A program made the translations under genes and the position numbers. Positions 1 to 8,131 of a stretch of DNA of 16,199 bases are shown here, one piece after another. The notes beneath the pieces were generated by a model, which saw only the letters and a list, made by a program, of their open reading frames with translations, was not told where the DNA came from and searched no databases. Every line of letters starts with the position of its first letter. Within the stretch, counting starts at the first letter, position 1. The stretch is from JBLHGU01 sp047615875 (GTDB taxonomy: Bacteria > Pseudomonadota > Gammaproteobacteria > Arenicellales > CAJQKF01), in NCBI GenBank assembly GCA_047615875.1, contig JBLHGU010000113.1, forward strand, positions 1 through 16,199, in the 5' to 3' direction.

Positions 1-39
1 GTTTTCCAGTAAAAAGGGCGTTTATATTTCCTATACTCC
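1..39 (+). repeat. oriIS-like terminus of an IS91/ISCR-type element lying mostly left of the window
   Basis: This stretch matches 12608-12646 at 34 of 39 positions, and all five differences are transitions. The second copy lies about 180 bp past the stop codon of an IS91-family transposase remnant, where such elements carry the rolling-circle origin end. The core, GCGTTTATATTTCCTATACTCC (18-39), resembles the oriIS consensus I recall for ISCR elements, which contains GCGTTT followed by CTTCCTATAC. The inference is that another IS91-type copy with the same polarity ends here and its transposase gene lies outside the window. The stop codon of the TrpF-like gene overlaps the last base of the repeat. 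Confidence 0.7.
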
Positions 40-716
40 TAATGATCTCTTATGCAGGCCACAAATGGCCGAAGTTTGCTCTCATCCAGCTGGTGATTCG
101 TACGCAAGCCAGAACAAACATCGATGCCATGGGGCTGCACCGCCCAAACAGCATCGGAGATATTGGCAGGGTTAAGTCCACCAGCAAGAAAAACTGGCAA
201 CTGGCTTTTGCTGACAAACTGCCGACTGACCTCCCAGTCATGGGTGCGGCCGGTACCGCCTAGTTCGGGAATCGATTCGCTGGGTTTTCCGGAGTCGAGC
301 AAAAAAGCATTGATATAGGGTTGGTACTTGGGGATCAACGCTAGAGCCTGCGGGCCCTCCACGTGAATCACCTGCACTCGTTGAATATCGGGAATGAGCG
401 CAGCCAGTTTTTGACTTTCGAGTGGGTCGATGTGCTGAACAATTTGTATATTGGTCGCACCTACATAACGGACATGGTCTGCGATATTCCCGGCATCGGT
501 TTCTGAGCTGAGCAGGAAGGTGGCAATCTGCTCTGGAGTTTGCATGGCAATGTCTCGTGCGATCTCGTCAGTGATGATGCCCGGCCCGGAAGGCATATGG
601 CCAACCAGGCCGATGGCATCAGCGCCACATTGAATCGCCAGGTGGGCCTCTTCAATACTGGCTATGCAGCATACTTTCAAGCGAATGCGATGCCGACGCA
701 GATTATGCCCGTTCAT
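39..716 (-). CDS. TrpF-like (phosphoribosylanthranilate isomerase family) TIM-barrel protein
   Basis: The 225-residue protein has the TrpF layout. An N-terminal strand carries K14-V-C16, where Cys16 matches the catalytic base of KICG. LLD ends at Asp141, matching the general acid. Phosphate-binding loops follow (GGTG near 152, AGGL, DVCSGLR near 200). Length and C-terminal helix look complete. The segment that is normally SPR, whose Arg binds the anthranilate carboxylate, reads MPSGPG (41-46), so that Arg is missing. The glycine of KICG is also Cys17. It is the last gene of a nucleoside uptake operon, 11 bp after a permease stop, with no tryptophan genes nearby. I infer catalytic chemistry is kept but the substrate differs, perhaps another phosphoribosyl or pentose-phosphate compound. 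A genuine TrpF is less likely. The family call is firm; the function is not. Confidence 0.82.
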   Translation of the reverse strand: MNGHNLRRHRIRLKVCCIASIEEAHLAIQCGADAIGLVGHMPSGPGIITDEIARDIAMQTPEQIATFLLSSETDAGNIADHVRYVGATNIQIVQHIDPLESQKLAALIPDIQRVQVIHVEGPQALALIPKYQPYINAFLLDSGKPSESIPELGGTGRTHDWEVSRQFVSKSQLPVFLAGGLNPANISDAVWAVQPHGIDVCSGLRTNHQLDESKLRPFVACIRDH

Positions 717-727
717 TTACTACTCGT

Positions 728-1708
728 TCATTTAATATACGGCTGTCCGATGGCTCTTGGCGGTGAAGCCTTTCCGATGAATCCGGCTAACAGCAGTACG
801 ACCATGATATAGGGCAGTGCCAACATCAATTGAGTCGGTGCCTCACCAATCAACGGTAGTTCAACACCTTGCAATCGGGCACTGACTGCATCCAGAAAAC
901 CAAACATCAGGCAGGCAAAGAATGCCGGATAGGGCCGCCATTTGCCGAAGATTACCGCGGCCAGTGCTATGTAACCTTTGCCTGCGGACATTTCGCGTAC
1001 AAACCCGGCACCTTGCCCAGTGGATAAATAGGCGCCGGCGATGCCACACAAGATACCAGCGATAATCACCGCCCGATAACGCAACCAGACTACCGAGACA
1101 CCAGCACTATCCACTGCCTGGGGTAATTCGCCGACTGCCCTTATGCGCAGGCCAAAGCGGGTTTTATAAAATACGAAAGCACACAACGGCACTGCAAGTA
1201 ACGCAATATAGGTCAGGACATTGTGTCCGCTAATTAGCTCACGATACACAGCACCTAAAACCGGAACATTATCGAACAAATCGACCAACCACCATTCTAT
1301 CGGGCCGAAGCGTTCATCTTTGGCTAGTATTGGGGTTTGACCACCCTGATGAAACAGCGCAATACCGATAGTGACGGTCAGCCCCGAGGCCAGGATGTTG
1401 ATCGCCAGCCCGCTAACCACCTGGTTACCACGATGGGTGATGCAGGCAAACCCGTGAATCAACGAGAGTAGAACACAACCGAGCACCGCACACAAAACAC
1501 CCAGCCACGCGGACCCGGTGATGGCAGCCACCGCCGCGGCGACAAACGCGCCCATCAACAACTTGCCCTCTAGCGAGATATCTATAATACCGGAGCGCTC
1601 TGAAAACATGCCGGCCATGGCACAGAGAATCAACGGTGTGGCCACACGCAGGGTCGCATCGAATGTTAGAAGTAACTGAAACGCGAAATCACCCATTGCC
1701 CTTCTCAC
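728..1708 (-). CDS. BMP-type ABC transporter permease, second subunit (NupQ/YufQ-like)
   Basis: This 326-residue, very hydrophobic inner-membrane protein belongs to the BPD_transp_2 group of permeases. Diagnostic stretches are SERSGIIDISLEGKLLMGAF (about 36-55) and, near 230-260, a glycine-rich stretch ending in GKGYIALAAVIFGKWRP, both typical of the NupQ subunit of nucleoside importers. About eight to ten membrane segments are visible. It starts inside the end of the upstream permease gene (20-bp overlap), so the two permeases are likely translationally coupled and form a heterodimeric channel with the ATPase at 2804-4390. Its TGA stop lies within AAATGAACG, a sequence repeated 14 bp further on at the start of the TrpF-like gene. 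Confidence 0.9.
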   Translation of the reverse strand: MRRAMGDFAFQLLLTFDATLRVATPLILCAMAGMFSERSGIIDISLEGKLLMGAFVAAAVAAITGSAWLGVLCAVLGCVLLSLIHGFACITHRGNQVVSGLAINILASGLTVTIGIALFHQGGQTPILAKDERFGPIEWWLVDLFDNVPVLGAVYRELISGHNVLTYIALLAVPLCAFVFYKTRFGLRIRAVGELPQAVDSAGVSVVWLRYRAVIIAGILCGIAGAYLSTGQGAGFVREMSAGKGYIALAAVIFGKWRPYPAFFACLMFGFLDAVSARLQGVELPLIGEAPTQLMLALPYIMVVLLLAGFIGKASPPRAIGQPYIK

Positions 1709-2807
1709 TACCGCTACGTAAACGGTGGATTAATTTCGCCAGTGGCGGATTAAACATATAAGCGAGCGCCCCCGAGAACAGGATGATCATACCCTGAATT
1801 ACCAACACCATCTCTCGCGTGATGGATTGAAATTCAAAATCCAACTCAGCCCCGCCCTGATACAGCACGCCAAACAACAGGCTCGCCAGGAAGATACCTA
1901 GGGGATGATTGCGACCCATGAGCGCCACCGCAATACCAGTAAATCCGTAACCCGAGGTGAAATTAAGCAAGATTTTATGCTGTACGCCTAATATTTCGTT
2001 GGTCGCCATCAAGCCTGCGAACGCCCCGGACAGCGCCATCGCAATGATGATGATACGGGAGACATTGATGCCAGCGTATCTCGCGGCATCAGGGTTATGA
2101 CCAACCGCACGCAGTTCGTAGCCAAAACGAGTTTTCCAAACCAATACCCAGAAAAAAACCAGCGCAAACAGGGCAAGGACGAAGGATAGATTGAGTGGCG
2201 AACTGCCCACCTCAATGGAAACAGCACTTAACAGTTCGGAGAATTTCGGTAACTGGCCGGCCACTTCAAATTTAGCAGTTTGCGGGGATTGCTGTCCCGG
2301 TTGAATCAACGGACCAACCAGCAACCAGACCATCACCGATGCCGCAATGAAATTGAACATGATCGTGGTAATAACTATATGGCTGCCACGTTTTGCTTGT
2401 AGATAACCGGGTAGGTAAGCCCAGGCCGCACCGAACAATGCAGCAGCCATTACTGCCAATGGTAAAACGATAATGGCTGGCATTGATGCACCCAACCACA
2501 GGGCCACCAGACCCGCGCCCAGCCCACCCAAATAAGCCTGACCTTCTCCTCCAATATTGAACATCATGGCATGAAAAGCGATGGCGACAGCTAGACCGGT
2601 AAAAATGAAATTGGTCGTGTAATACAGCGTGTATCCCAGACTACCACTGTACACAAAAGCGCCTTTCAGCATCACTGCAATCGCTGCGAAGGGGTTTTCA
2701 CCGAGGGCCGCGATAATCAGGCAGCAAACCAACAACGCGGCAAATAGATTAATCAGCGGCAGTAATACAACGTCGGCCCAGGCCGGTAATGGCGGGACAG
2801 CTTTCAT
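1689..2807 (-). CDS. BMP-type ABC transporter permease, first subunit (NupP/YufP-like)
   Basis: This 372-residue polytopic membrane protein carries the NIGGEGQAYLGGLGAG signature (about 84-99), which marks the NupP/YufP branch of BPD_transp_2 permeases. A conserved GYGFTGIAVALMGRNHP segment follows near residue 290. It overlaps the preceding ATPase gene by four bases (ATGA) and the next permease by 20 bp, a typical tightly coupled transporter operon. The known members of this family (nupNOPQ of Bacillus, rnsBACD of Streptococcus mutans) import ribonucleosides or deoxyribonucleosides, and the hydrolase and ribokinase upstream fit that substrate class. The C-terminal tail after the last membrane helix is short and basic, so it should face the cytoplasm. 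Confidence 0.92.
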   Translation of the reverse strand: MKAVPPLPAWADVVLLPLINLFAALLVCCLIIAALGENPFAAIAVMLKGAFVYSGSLGYTLYYTTNFIFTGLAVAIAFHAMMFNIGGEGQAYLGGLGAGLVALWLGASMPAIIVLPLAVMAAALFGAAWAYLPGYLQAKRGSHIVITTIMFNFIAASVMVWLLVGPLIQPGQQSPQTAKFEVAGQLPKFSELLSAVSIEVGSSPLNLSFVLALFALVFFWVLVWKTRFGYELRAVGHNPDAARYAGINVSRIIIIAMALSGAFAGLMATNEILGVQHKILLNFTSGYGFTGIAVALMGRNHPLGIFLASLLFGVLYQGGAELDFEFQSITREMVLVIQGMIILFSGALAYMFNPPLAKLIHRLRSGSEKGNG

Positions 2808-4390
2808 ACGGCTTGATCTCCGGAAATACCAGCCATCATCAGGCCCAGCGTACGCTCATTGGCCTGATCGTGATCAACTATACCAACCTGTCGGCCCGCG
2901 TTCATCACCAGAATGCGATCGGCGAGCCCGAGAATTTCGCTAAGCTCCACGGATACCAACAAAATGGCGCAACCCTGGTCGCGTAGATTAATCAACTGTC
3001 TATGTATAAATTCAATGGCGCCGATATCAACGCCACGCGTCGGCTGCCCAACAAGCAAAACTTGTGGTTGTTGGTCGATTTCGCGCGCCATGACGATCTT
3101 CTGCTGGTTACCGCCCGAAAATTTCGAGACGAGTAGATCAGCATCATACGGACGAACATCGAAGTTCTTCATGAGCTTGTCGCAATAAGCACGGATAGAC
3201 GGTTTATCCAGAAAAAACCCCTGGCCACATAAATTCGAATAGTGAATTCCGAATACACTATTCTCCTGTGCCATAAACGGTAGCACCAGACCATGATGAT
3301 GGCGATCCTCAGGCACATGCCCCACGCCAATCTTGCGCATGGCATCAGGGCTCATGGTTTCTGAAGCAGAAACTTTATGATTAAGGACGGTAAACCTGCC
3401 TTCCTCGGGCGCTCGCATGCCTGAGAGAATTTCTAATAGTTCGGTTTGACCATTACCCGCAACACCCGCAACCCCGAGGATTTCCCCTGCGTGCAGCTCG
3501 AAAGAAATTCCATTCAAGCGCATGGCGCCGTCTCCCATGGCACAACCCAGATCTTGTGTACTTAGGCGCACCTCTCTGGGGGTGGCCTCTCCCCGTTCAA
3601 CAGTCAACAAAACTTCTCGTCCGACCATGAGCTCGGCGAGCTCTCCCATGCTCGTATCAACTGTTTTGCGGTTGGCGACAACTGTTCCGTCACGGATAAT
3701 CGCCACCGAATCGGTTATCCTCAAGATCTCTTCCAGCTTGTGCGTGATCAGCACAACGGTCACGCCGCGCTCCTTCAAGACCTTAAGAATGGTAAACAAA
3801 CCATCTGCTTCCTGGGGAGTCAGAACCCCGGTAGGTTCATCCAGAATGAGAATATCCGCACCACCTTTCAGTGCTTTGATAATTTCCACTCGCTGACGAA
3901 TGCCCACCGGTAAGTGCTCGATGACTGCGTAGGGGTCGACCTGCATTGCATATTTTTCAGACAGGTCCTGCAGGATCTTCAGAGTTGCCCGCTCACTCTC
4001 TGGCAAGGACCACCCCTCTTCACTGCCGAGCATGACGTTTTCTAGCACAGTGAAATTGGGCACGAGCATGAAGTGCTGATGCACCATGCCAATGCCGAGT
4101 TTGATGGCATGTGCACTCGAGCGAATTTGCACCAGCTCTCCATTGATACGAATCTCTCCTGAATCGGCCTCATTAAGGCCGTAGAGGATATTCATCAAGG
4201 TGGATTTGCCGGCGCCGTTTTCGCCCACAATGCCGTGTATCGAACCGCGGGCTATTTTGAGATTTATATTTTTATTGGCCTGAACGGTGCCGAATGTCTT
4301 GGAAACATTTTTCAGTTCAATGGCTAGTGGGCCGTTACGGCCCACATGGGGAGGATGACTGGCATCCTCCCCAATAGAGACATTATCCAA
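2804..4390 (-). CDS. BMP-type nucleoside ABC transporter ATPase, two fused ABC domains (NupO/YufO-like)
   Basis: The 528 residues contain two ABC modules. Domain 1 has Walker A GENGAGKST (56-64), a Q-loop glutamine near 105, a signature read as LPVGIRQR (160-167) and Walker B ILILDEP (180-186). Domain 2 has a degenerate Walker A (GVAGNGQTEL, around 309-318, no lysine), an intact FSGGNQQK signature (424-431) and a Walker B written VLLVGQPTRGVD (444-455). The asymmetry, with one poor nucleotide site, is usual for sugar and nucleoside importers of this class. A hydrophilic 22-residue extension precedes the first domain; the start is 17 bp after the binding-protein stop, behind a weak GAG Shine-Dalgarno. 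It energises the two permeases encoded next. Confidence 0.95.
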   Translation of the reverse strand: MDNVSIGEDASHPPHVGRNGPLAIELKNVSKTFGTVQANKNINLKIARGSIHGIVGENGAGKSTLMNILYGLNEADSGEIRINGELVQIRSSAHAIKLGIGMVHQHFMLVPNFTVLENVMLGSEEGWSLPESERATLKILQDLSEKYAMQVDPYAVIEHLPVGIRQRVEIIKALKGGADILILDEPTGVLTPQEADGLFTILKVLKERGVTVVLITHKLEEILRITDSVAIIRDGTVVANRKTVDTSMGELAELMVGREVLLTVERGEATPREVRLSTQDLGCAMGDGAMRLNGISFELHAGEILGVAGVAGNGQTELLEILSGMRAPEEGRFTVLNHKVSASETMSPDAMRKIGVGHVPEDRHHHGLVLPFMAQENSVFGIHYSNLCGQGFFLDKPSIRAYCDKLMKNFDVRPYDADLLVSKFSGGNQQKIVMAREIDQQPQVLLVGQPTRGVDIGAIEFIHRQLINLRDQGCAILLVSVELSEILGLADRILVMNAGRQVGIVDHDQANERTLGLMMAGISGDQAV

Positions 4391-4407
4391 GTCTCGTTGT
4401 CCGAGAT

Positions 4408-5412
4408 TTACAACGGACAGCTATTGTCGCTGCGGTAATCGTGAACAGCGATTTTACCCGCGACGATGTCTGCATTCGCAGACTCAATTTTTGACTTCAT
4501 GTCGTCAGTGATGAGTGCCGCATTGTGTTCATCCAGCGCCCAACCGACGCCACCTTCGGCAAGGCCTAAGAGACGAACACCGGTATCAAACGAACCTGAC
4601 ATGGCATCTTTCATGGTTTCATAGGCTGCCACATCAACACGCTTCAGCATCGACGTTAGCACGGAACCGGGGGCAAGATGATTCTGATTGGAATCCACGC
4701 CAATCGAAAACTTGCCCGCATCCGCAGCTGCGCGGATAACACCGATACCAGTACCACCAGCGGCCTGGTAAATCACGTCGGCACCACGGTCGATCTGACT
4801 CTGGGCGAGTTCTGCTCCCTTACCCGGATCATTCCACGCGGCCGGGGTATTGCCTGTCATGTTCTGCAACACCTCAGCTTGTGGGTTTACGTCTTTAACG
4901 CCCTGTACATAACCACAGGCAAATGCACGAATCAATGGGATATCCATGCCACCGATAAAACCTACCTTTCCGGTCTTTGAGGCCAATGCCGCCGCCATAC
5001 CGACCAGGTAACTGCCTTCGTGCTCTTTGAATGCATACTGACGCAAGTTCGGTTGATCGAGCCAGTTCACATCGATGATGGCAAACTGCTTGTCAGGGTT
5101 TTCGCCGGCCACTTTATTGATGGCATCGGCTTGCGCAAATCCCACTCCAAGCACCACGGTAGCGCCGCGTTGCACCATGCGTCGCATGGCCTGTTCGCGT
5201 TGGGTTTCGTTGGTGACTTCAAATTCCATGACTTTGACACCGGCTTCGTCCTCAAAGCGTTTGATGCCGTTATACACGCCTTCGTTGAAAGATTTGTCGA
5301 ATTTGCCGCCCATGTCGTAAATGACGGCAGGCTTGAAATCAGCCGAATGGGCAGCAAATGAGGTCACTAAGGTGACTGCACATGCAACAGTTAACTTCTT
5401 TATAAAATTCAT
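4408..5412 (-). CDS. BMP-family periplasmic nucleoside-binding protein
   Basis: The 334-residue protein begins with a clear type I signal peptide: KK at 5-6, a hydrophobic core, then a probable cleavage after AAHSA, about residue 24. There is no lipobox cysteine, so it should be a soluble periplasmic protein rather than a lipoprotein as in Firmicutes. BMP-family landmarks include VIYDMGGKFDKSFNEGVYNG (about 30-49), GVGFAQADAINK, and GKVGFIGGMDIPLIRAFACG with the ligand-pocket region near 155-165. Two cysteines (one near 166, one in NSCPL at the C-terminus) might form a disulfide. The start is supported by GAGGAG nine bases upstream. It delivers substrate to the ABC complex encoded immediately downstream. 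Confidence 0.94.
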   Translation of the reverse strand: MNFIKKLTVACAVTLVTSFAAHSADFKPAVIYDMGGKFDKSFNEGVYNGIKRFEDEAGVKVMEFEVTNETQREQAMRRMVQRGATVVLGVGFAQADAINKVAGENPDKQFAIIDVNWLDQPNLRQYAFKEHEGSYLVGMAAALASKTGKVGFIGGMDIPLIRAFACGYVQGVKDVNPQAEVLQNMTGNTPAAWNDPGKGAELAQSQIDRGADVIYQAAGGTGIGVIRAAADAGKFSIGVDSNQNHLAPGSVLTSMLKRVDVAAYETMKDAMSGSFDTGVRLLGLAEGGVGWALDEHNAALITDDMKSKIESANADIVAGKIAVHDYRSDNSCPL

Positions 5413-5441
5413 AACGACTCCTCGGTTTTTTTGGGGTTAAT

Positions 5442-6284
5442 CTATTCTAAACCAATTTCCCGCAATCGTTCATTCAAATATTCGCCTGCGGTTTGCGATT
5501 CGTCCAACCTTACCTCTGGCCTTGGGTGCATAAACAATGGCATAGAATAACGAGAATAATTTTCTCTATTAGTCGGATTAATCACTCGATGCGGCGTCGA
5601 AGGATAGTAATTTCTGGATGCCTTGGCGAGCATATCCCCGGAGTTCACCGTGATATACCCCGGGTTGCAGGGAAGGTCGTGCCATTGACCGGTATTATCC
5701 TTGACCTGCAAGCCTGGCTCACTGCCGGTCACCAACAAGGTCAGTAAATTGATGTCCTCGTGGGCCGCGGCCCGTTCTTCTCCGCGCAAGACCGATTCAT
5801 CCAGCGGAGGATAGTGAAGAATGCGCAACAGATTGAGATCACTACCTTTGATCATCTGAGTGAGTGATTCCGAGAACTGTTGCTCTATAGCTGGAGGTGT
5901 TTGCTTGTCCAGCCAGGACAGCAACTCTGATCCAATAGTCAGCATTTTGCTATGAAATTCACGGGTCTGTGCCTCGACTGCAGCCGGAATCGGCTTGGAT
6001 TGATAAACATGAAAAAATTCTTTCAGGTCTTTTTGGTCACGGCCTTTGGCATTTTCAGACTTAAAGGCGTAATAACCATGGGCTTCGCCAGGCTGTACCG
6101 CGTCGTCAAAACGATCTGCTCGACGGAAGTAATCAATCCAGACGTCGTACATATGGGTTATTTCATCCTGCGTGATCGGATGGTCTTTTAAGATGGCAAA
6201 ACCGGTGTCGTACAGGGATTGTGCGAACAGACTATCCGCATTCGGATCAGTGTAGCTGACTGCAAGCACATTAAAGTCTGACAT
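5442..6284 (-). CDS. 2-oxoglutarate/Fe(II)-dependent dioxygenase, isopenicillin-N-synthase family
   Basis: The 280-residue protein has the DIOX_N plus 2OG-FeII_Oxy arrangement. The N-terminal part contains the usual LYDTGFAILKDH strand (24-35). The iron facial triad is His175, Asp177 (AAHEDINLLTLL) and His232 (STPHRVINP). Arg245 and Ser247 (RYSMPLF) form the RxS pair that binds 2-oxoglutarate. All catalytic residues are present, so activity is likely. It sits between the nucleoside hydrolase (30 bp gap) and the binding-protein gene. Known relatives that act on nucleobases or nucleosides (thymine 7-hydroxylase, pyrimidine-deoxynucleoside dioxygenases) make a hydroxylated or demethylated nucleoside or base a sensible guess, but the substrate cannot be read from the sequence. 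True penicillin synthesis is excluded by context. Confidence 0.9.
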   Translation of the reverse strand: MSDFNVLAVSYTDPNADSLFAQSLYDTGFAILKDHPITQDEITHMYDVWIDYFRRADRFDDAVQPGEAHGYYAFKSENAKGRDQKDLKEFFHVYQSKPIPAAVEAQTREFHSKMLTIGSELLSWLDKQTPPAIEQQFSESLTQMIKGSDLNLLRILHYPPLDESVLRGEERAAAHEDINLLTLLVTGSEPGLQVKDNTGQWHDLPCNPGYITVNSGDMLAKASRNYYPSTPHRVINPTNRENYSRYSMPLFMHPRPEVRLDESQTAGEYLNERLREIGLE

Positions 6285-6314
6285 TTACTGGCCTATTTAT
6301 TTAATTGAGACCTT

Positions 6315-7241
6315 TCAGTCTCCAGTTTTTATCGTATTGAGGAAGTGATGTTTTACTGCATCGGCGTCGATGCCCATCGCCACATTTATTGCTGGCCTCG
6401 AGGTATCCGTTGCACGATAAGTCATGCCCACCTGTTCGCCATCCAAAACAACTTTGAGGGGCACAGCTGTGGTTGAAAACCACTTGGGTTGAGCAATTGA
6501 AATCACGGCAGTCGGGTCATGCATATGACAGCCTCGGATACCGTCTACCCGTGCATGAAAATCAAAATAAAACTGGCTGGCCTGGTTTAGAAAACCGCCA
6601 AGATTCGGTGAAGAATCGGGTAGCTCGGCAAAATCGTCCGGTGTGCACACTACCTGGTGGGTAACATCGAGGCCAATCATAATCATCGGCCACTGGGCTG
6701 CGAACACGAAATCGGCTGCATGGGGGTCTTGCCAGATATTCGCTTCGGCACTAGGTGTGACATTGCCACCTTCATCGAGGCTACCACCCATAATCACCAC
6801 TGATTTAACCTTCTCGGCTATGGATGGATCATGTTGCAGTGCTAATGCGATATTGGTCAGCGGCCCCACAGGACACAACACAACTTCGCCCGGGTGCTGA
6901 TTGACCATATCGCAAATGAATTGCTTAGCTGGGCGACTGTCGAGTGGTCTGCTGGGTGACATGGGTGGCACATCTCCGAAGCCCTCGCGACCATGCACCT
7001 CCCAGGCCACTTCCTTGGGATCCTGCTCCAGCGGTTGCCTCGCACCACCAGCTACAGTTGCAGATGAGCCCAACATTTCGGTAAGTGCCAGCGCATTACG
7101 CGTTGCCGTATCAATAGTGACATTACCAAAAATGCTGGTAAGTCCAATCAGTTCGATGTTGGGGTCCAAATGGGCATATATAATCGCCATTGCATCATCG
7201 ATGCCAGGATCCGTATCTATGATCACTTTCTGTGGATTCAT
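6315..7241 (-). CDS. nucleoside hydrolase (inosine/uridine-preferring type)
   Basis: This 308-residue enzyme should hydrolyse the N-glycosidic bond of ribonucleosides to base plus ribose in the cytoplasm. The calcium-binding fingerprint DTDPGIDD is at 9-16 (Asp11, Asp15 and Asp16 in the active-site cluster). AEANIWQDPHAA (165-176) holds the ribose-contacting Asn168. His241-Asp242 in HMHDPTAV supply the catalytic histidine and the last calcium ligand, at the same spacing as in characterised members. Length is standard. Its start codon overlaps the stop of the ribokinase gene (ATGA), so the two are probably co-translated. The ribose it releases is the natural substrate for the kinase encoded just upstream. 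Base preference (purine or pyrimidine) is not evident. Confidence 0.94.
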   Translation of the reverse strand: MNPQKVIIDTDPGIDDAMAIIYAHLDPNIELIGLTSIFGNVTIDTATRNALALTEMLGSSATVAGGARQPLEQDPKEVAWEVHGREGFGDVPPMSPSRPLDSRPAKQFICDMVNQHPGEVVLCPVGPLTNIALALQHDPSIAEKVKSVVIMGGSLDEGGNVTPSAEANIWQDPHAADFVFAAQWPMIMIGLDVTHQVVCTPDDFAELPDSSPNLGGFLNQASQFYFDFHARVDGIRGCHMHDPTAVISIAQPKWFSTTAVPLKVVLDGEQVGMTYRATDTSRPAINVAMGIDADAVKHHFLNTIKTGD

Positions 7242-8119
7242 GAAATTGTCTTCGATTGTAAAATTTTTTGCACTTCAAGTGTCTCCGGGATCGCCAATGC
7301 GGCACCTGCTCGCATAACCTGCAACGCGCTGGCCGCCGACGCATATTCTAACGCCGATTCGACCGAATCGCCCCTGCTGTAACGCGCCAAAAAACTGCCC
7401 GTAAAGGTATCGCCTGCGCCAGTGGTATCTACTGCATCAACCTGGAAGGCGGATTGCTGATAACTTCTGCCATCAATGACTAACTCCGCGCCGGCAGTAC
7501 CCCGAGTAATCAGCAACTCCGGCACTGGTATCGCTGTTTCCTCAACACCCAGGGCATGCGCCAGGGATCTGGCTTCACCTTCGTTGACCACCAGCAATTG
7601 TATATTGGGCAAAAGCGAGCATGTAGTTTCTGCAACGAATGGCGCCGCTGCGTAAGCAATGCGAAGCCCACGCCTGCAGGCTTCATTCACTATATAATCA
7701 GCGAGGTTGGTTTCATTCTGCAAAAGCACCCAGTCTGCTTTCGGGTTCGCCTGCGACAGAGCATGATCGATTGCGTACTTGCGCAACTGTTGATTAGCAC
7801 CACCCTCGATAACGATTTGATTCTCGGCATCGTCATCGACAAAAATGATCGCATGGCCCGTGGCACAATCCAACATGGATACCGCCTCGGTATTCACGCC
7901 AAGCCGTTTGACCTCTGCCAGTGCCCAGCTGCCATCCTCGCCAACTGCGCCCACGTGTACCACCTCGCCACCGGCTTTTGCTATCGCAATGGATTGGTTA
8001 ACCCCTTTACCACCCAAAAACTTGGCATAGTATTGCGCGGCGAGAGTCTCGCCCGGCTTCGGTAGAGAGGTAACTCGGTAGACATGATCGATATTGATGG
8101 AACCGAAATTTATAATCAT
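7238..8119 (-). CDS. ribokinase / PfkB-family sugar kinase
   Basis: The 293-residue protein is a PfkB-family kinase most like ribokinase. It has an N-terminal NID (9-11) substrate-binding motif, GGKGVNQ (36-42, family signature 1) and DTTGAGDTF (231-239, signature 2) with the catalytic base Asp237 and the anion hole. A GGANQQL segment near 106-112 also fits ribokinases. It presumably converts ribose from the neighbouring hydrolase to ribose 5-phosphate. A nucleoside kinase (adenosine or inosine kinase type) is the main alternative within the same family. Start supported by GGGG about eight bases upstream; 12 bp separate it from the CYTH gene, and it overlaps the hydrolase gene by four bases. 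Confidence 0.92.
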   Translation of the reverse strand: MIINFGSINIDHVYRVTSLPKPGETLAAQYYAKFLGGKGVNQSIAIAKAGGEVVHVGAVGEDGSWALAEVKRLGVNTEAVSMLDCATGHAIIFVDDDAENQIVIEGGANQQLRKYAIDHALSQANPKADWVLLQNETNLADYIVNEACRRGLRIAYAAAPFVAETTCSLLPNIQLLVVNEGEARSLAHALGVEETAIPVPELLITRGTAGAELVIDGRSYQQSAFQVDAVDTTGAGDTFTGSFLARYSRGDSVESALEYASAASALQVMRAGAALAIPETLEVQKILQSKTIS

Positions 8120-8131
8120 CTAAGCCCCATT

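Noticed and set aside
5020..5361. Long plus-strand frame opposite the binding-protein gene
   Set aside because: Antisense shadow of a strongly supported gene, with no independent motif or ribosome site.
6307..6322. GAGAC-6 nt-GTCTC stem around the nucleoside hydrolase stop codon
   Set aside because: Only five base pairs, no U-run, and the stop codon is in the loop; not a credible terminator.
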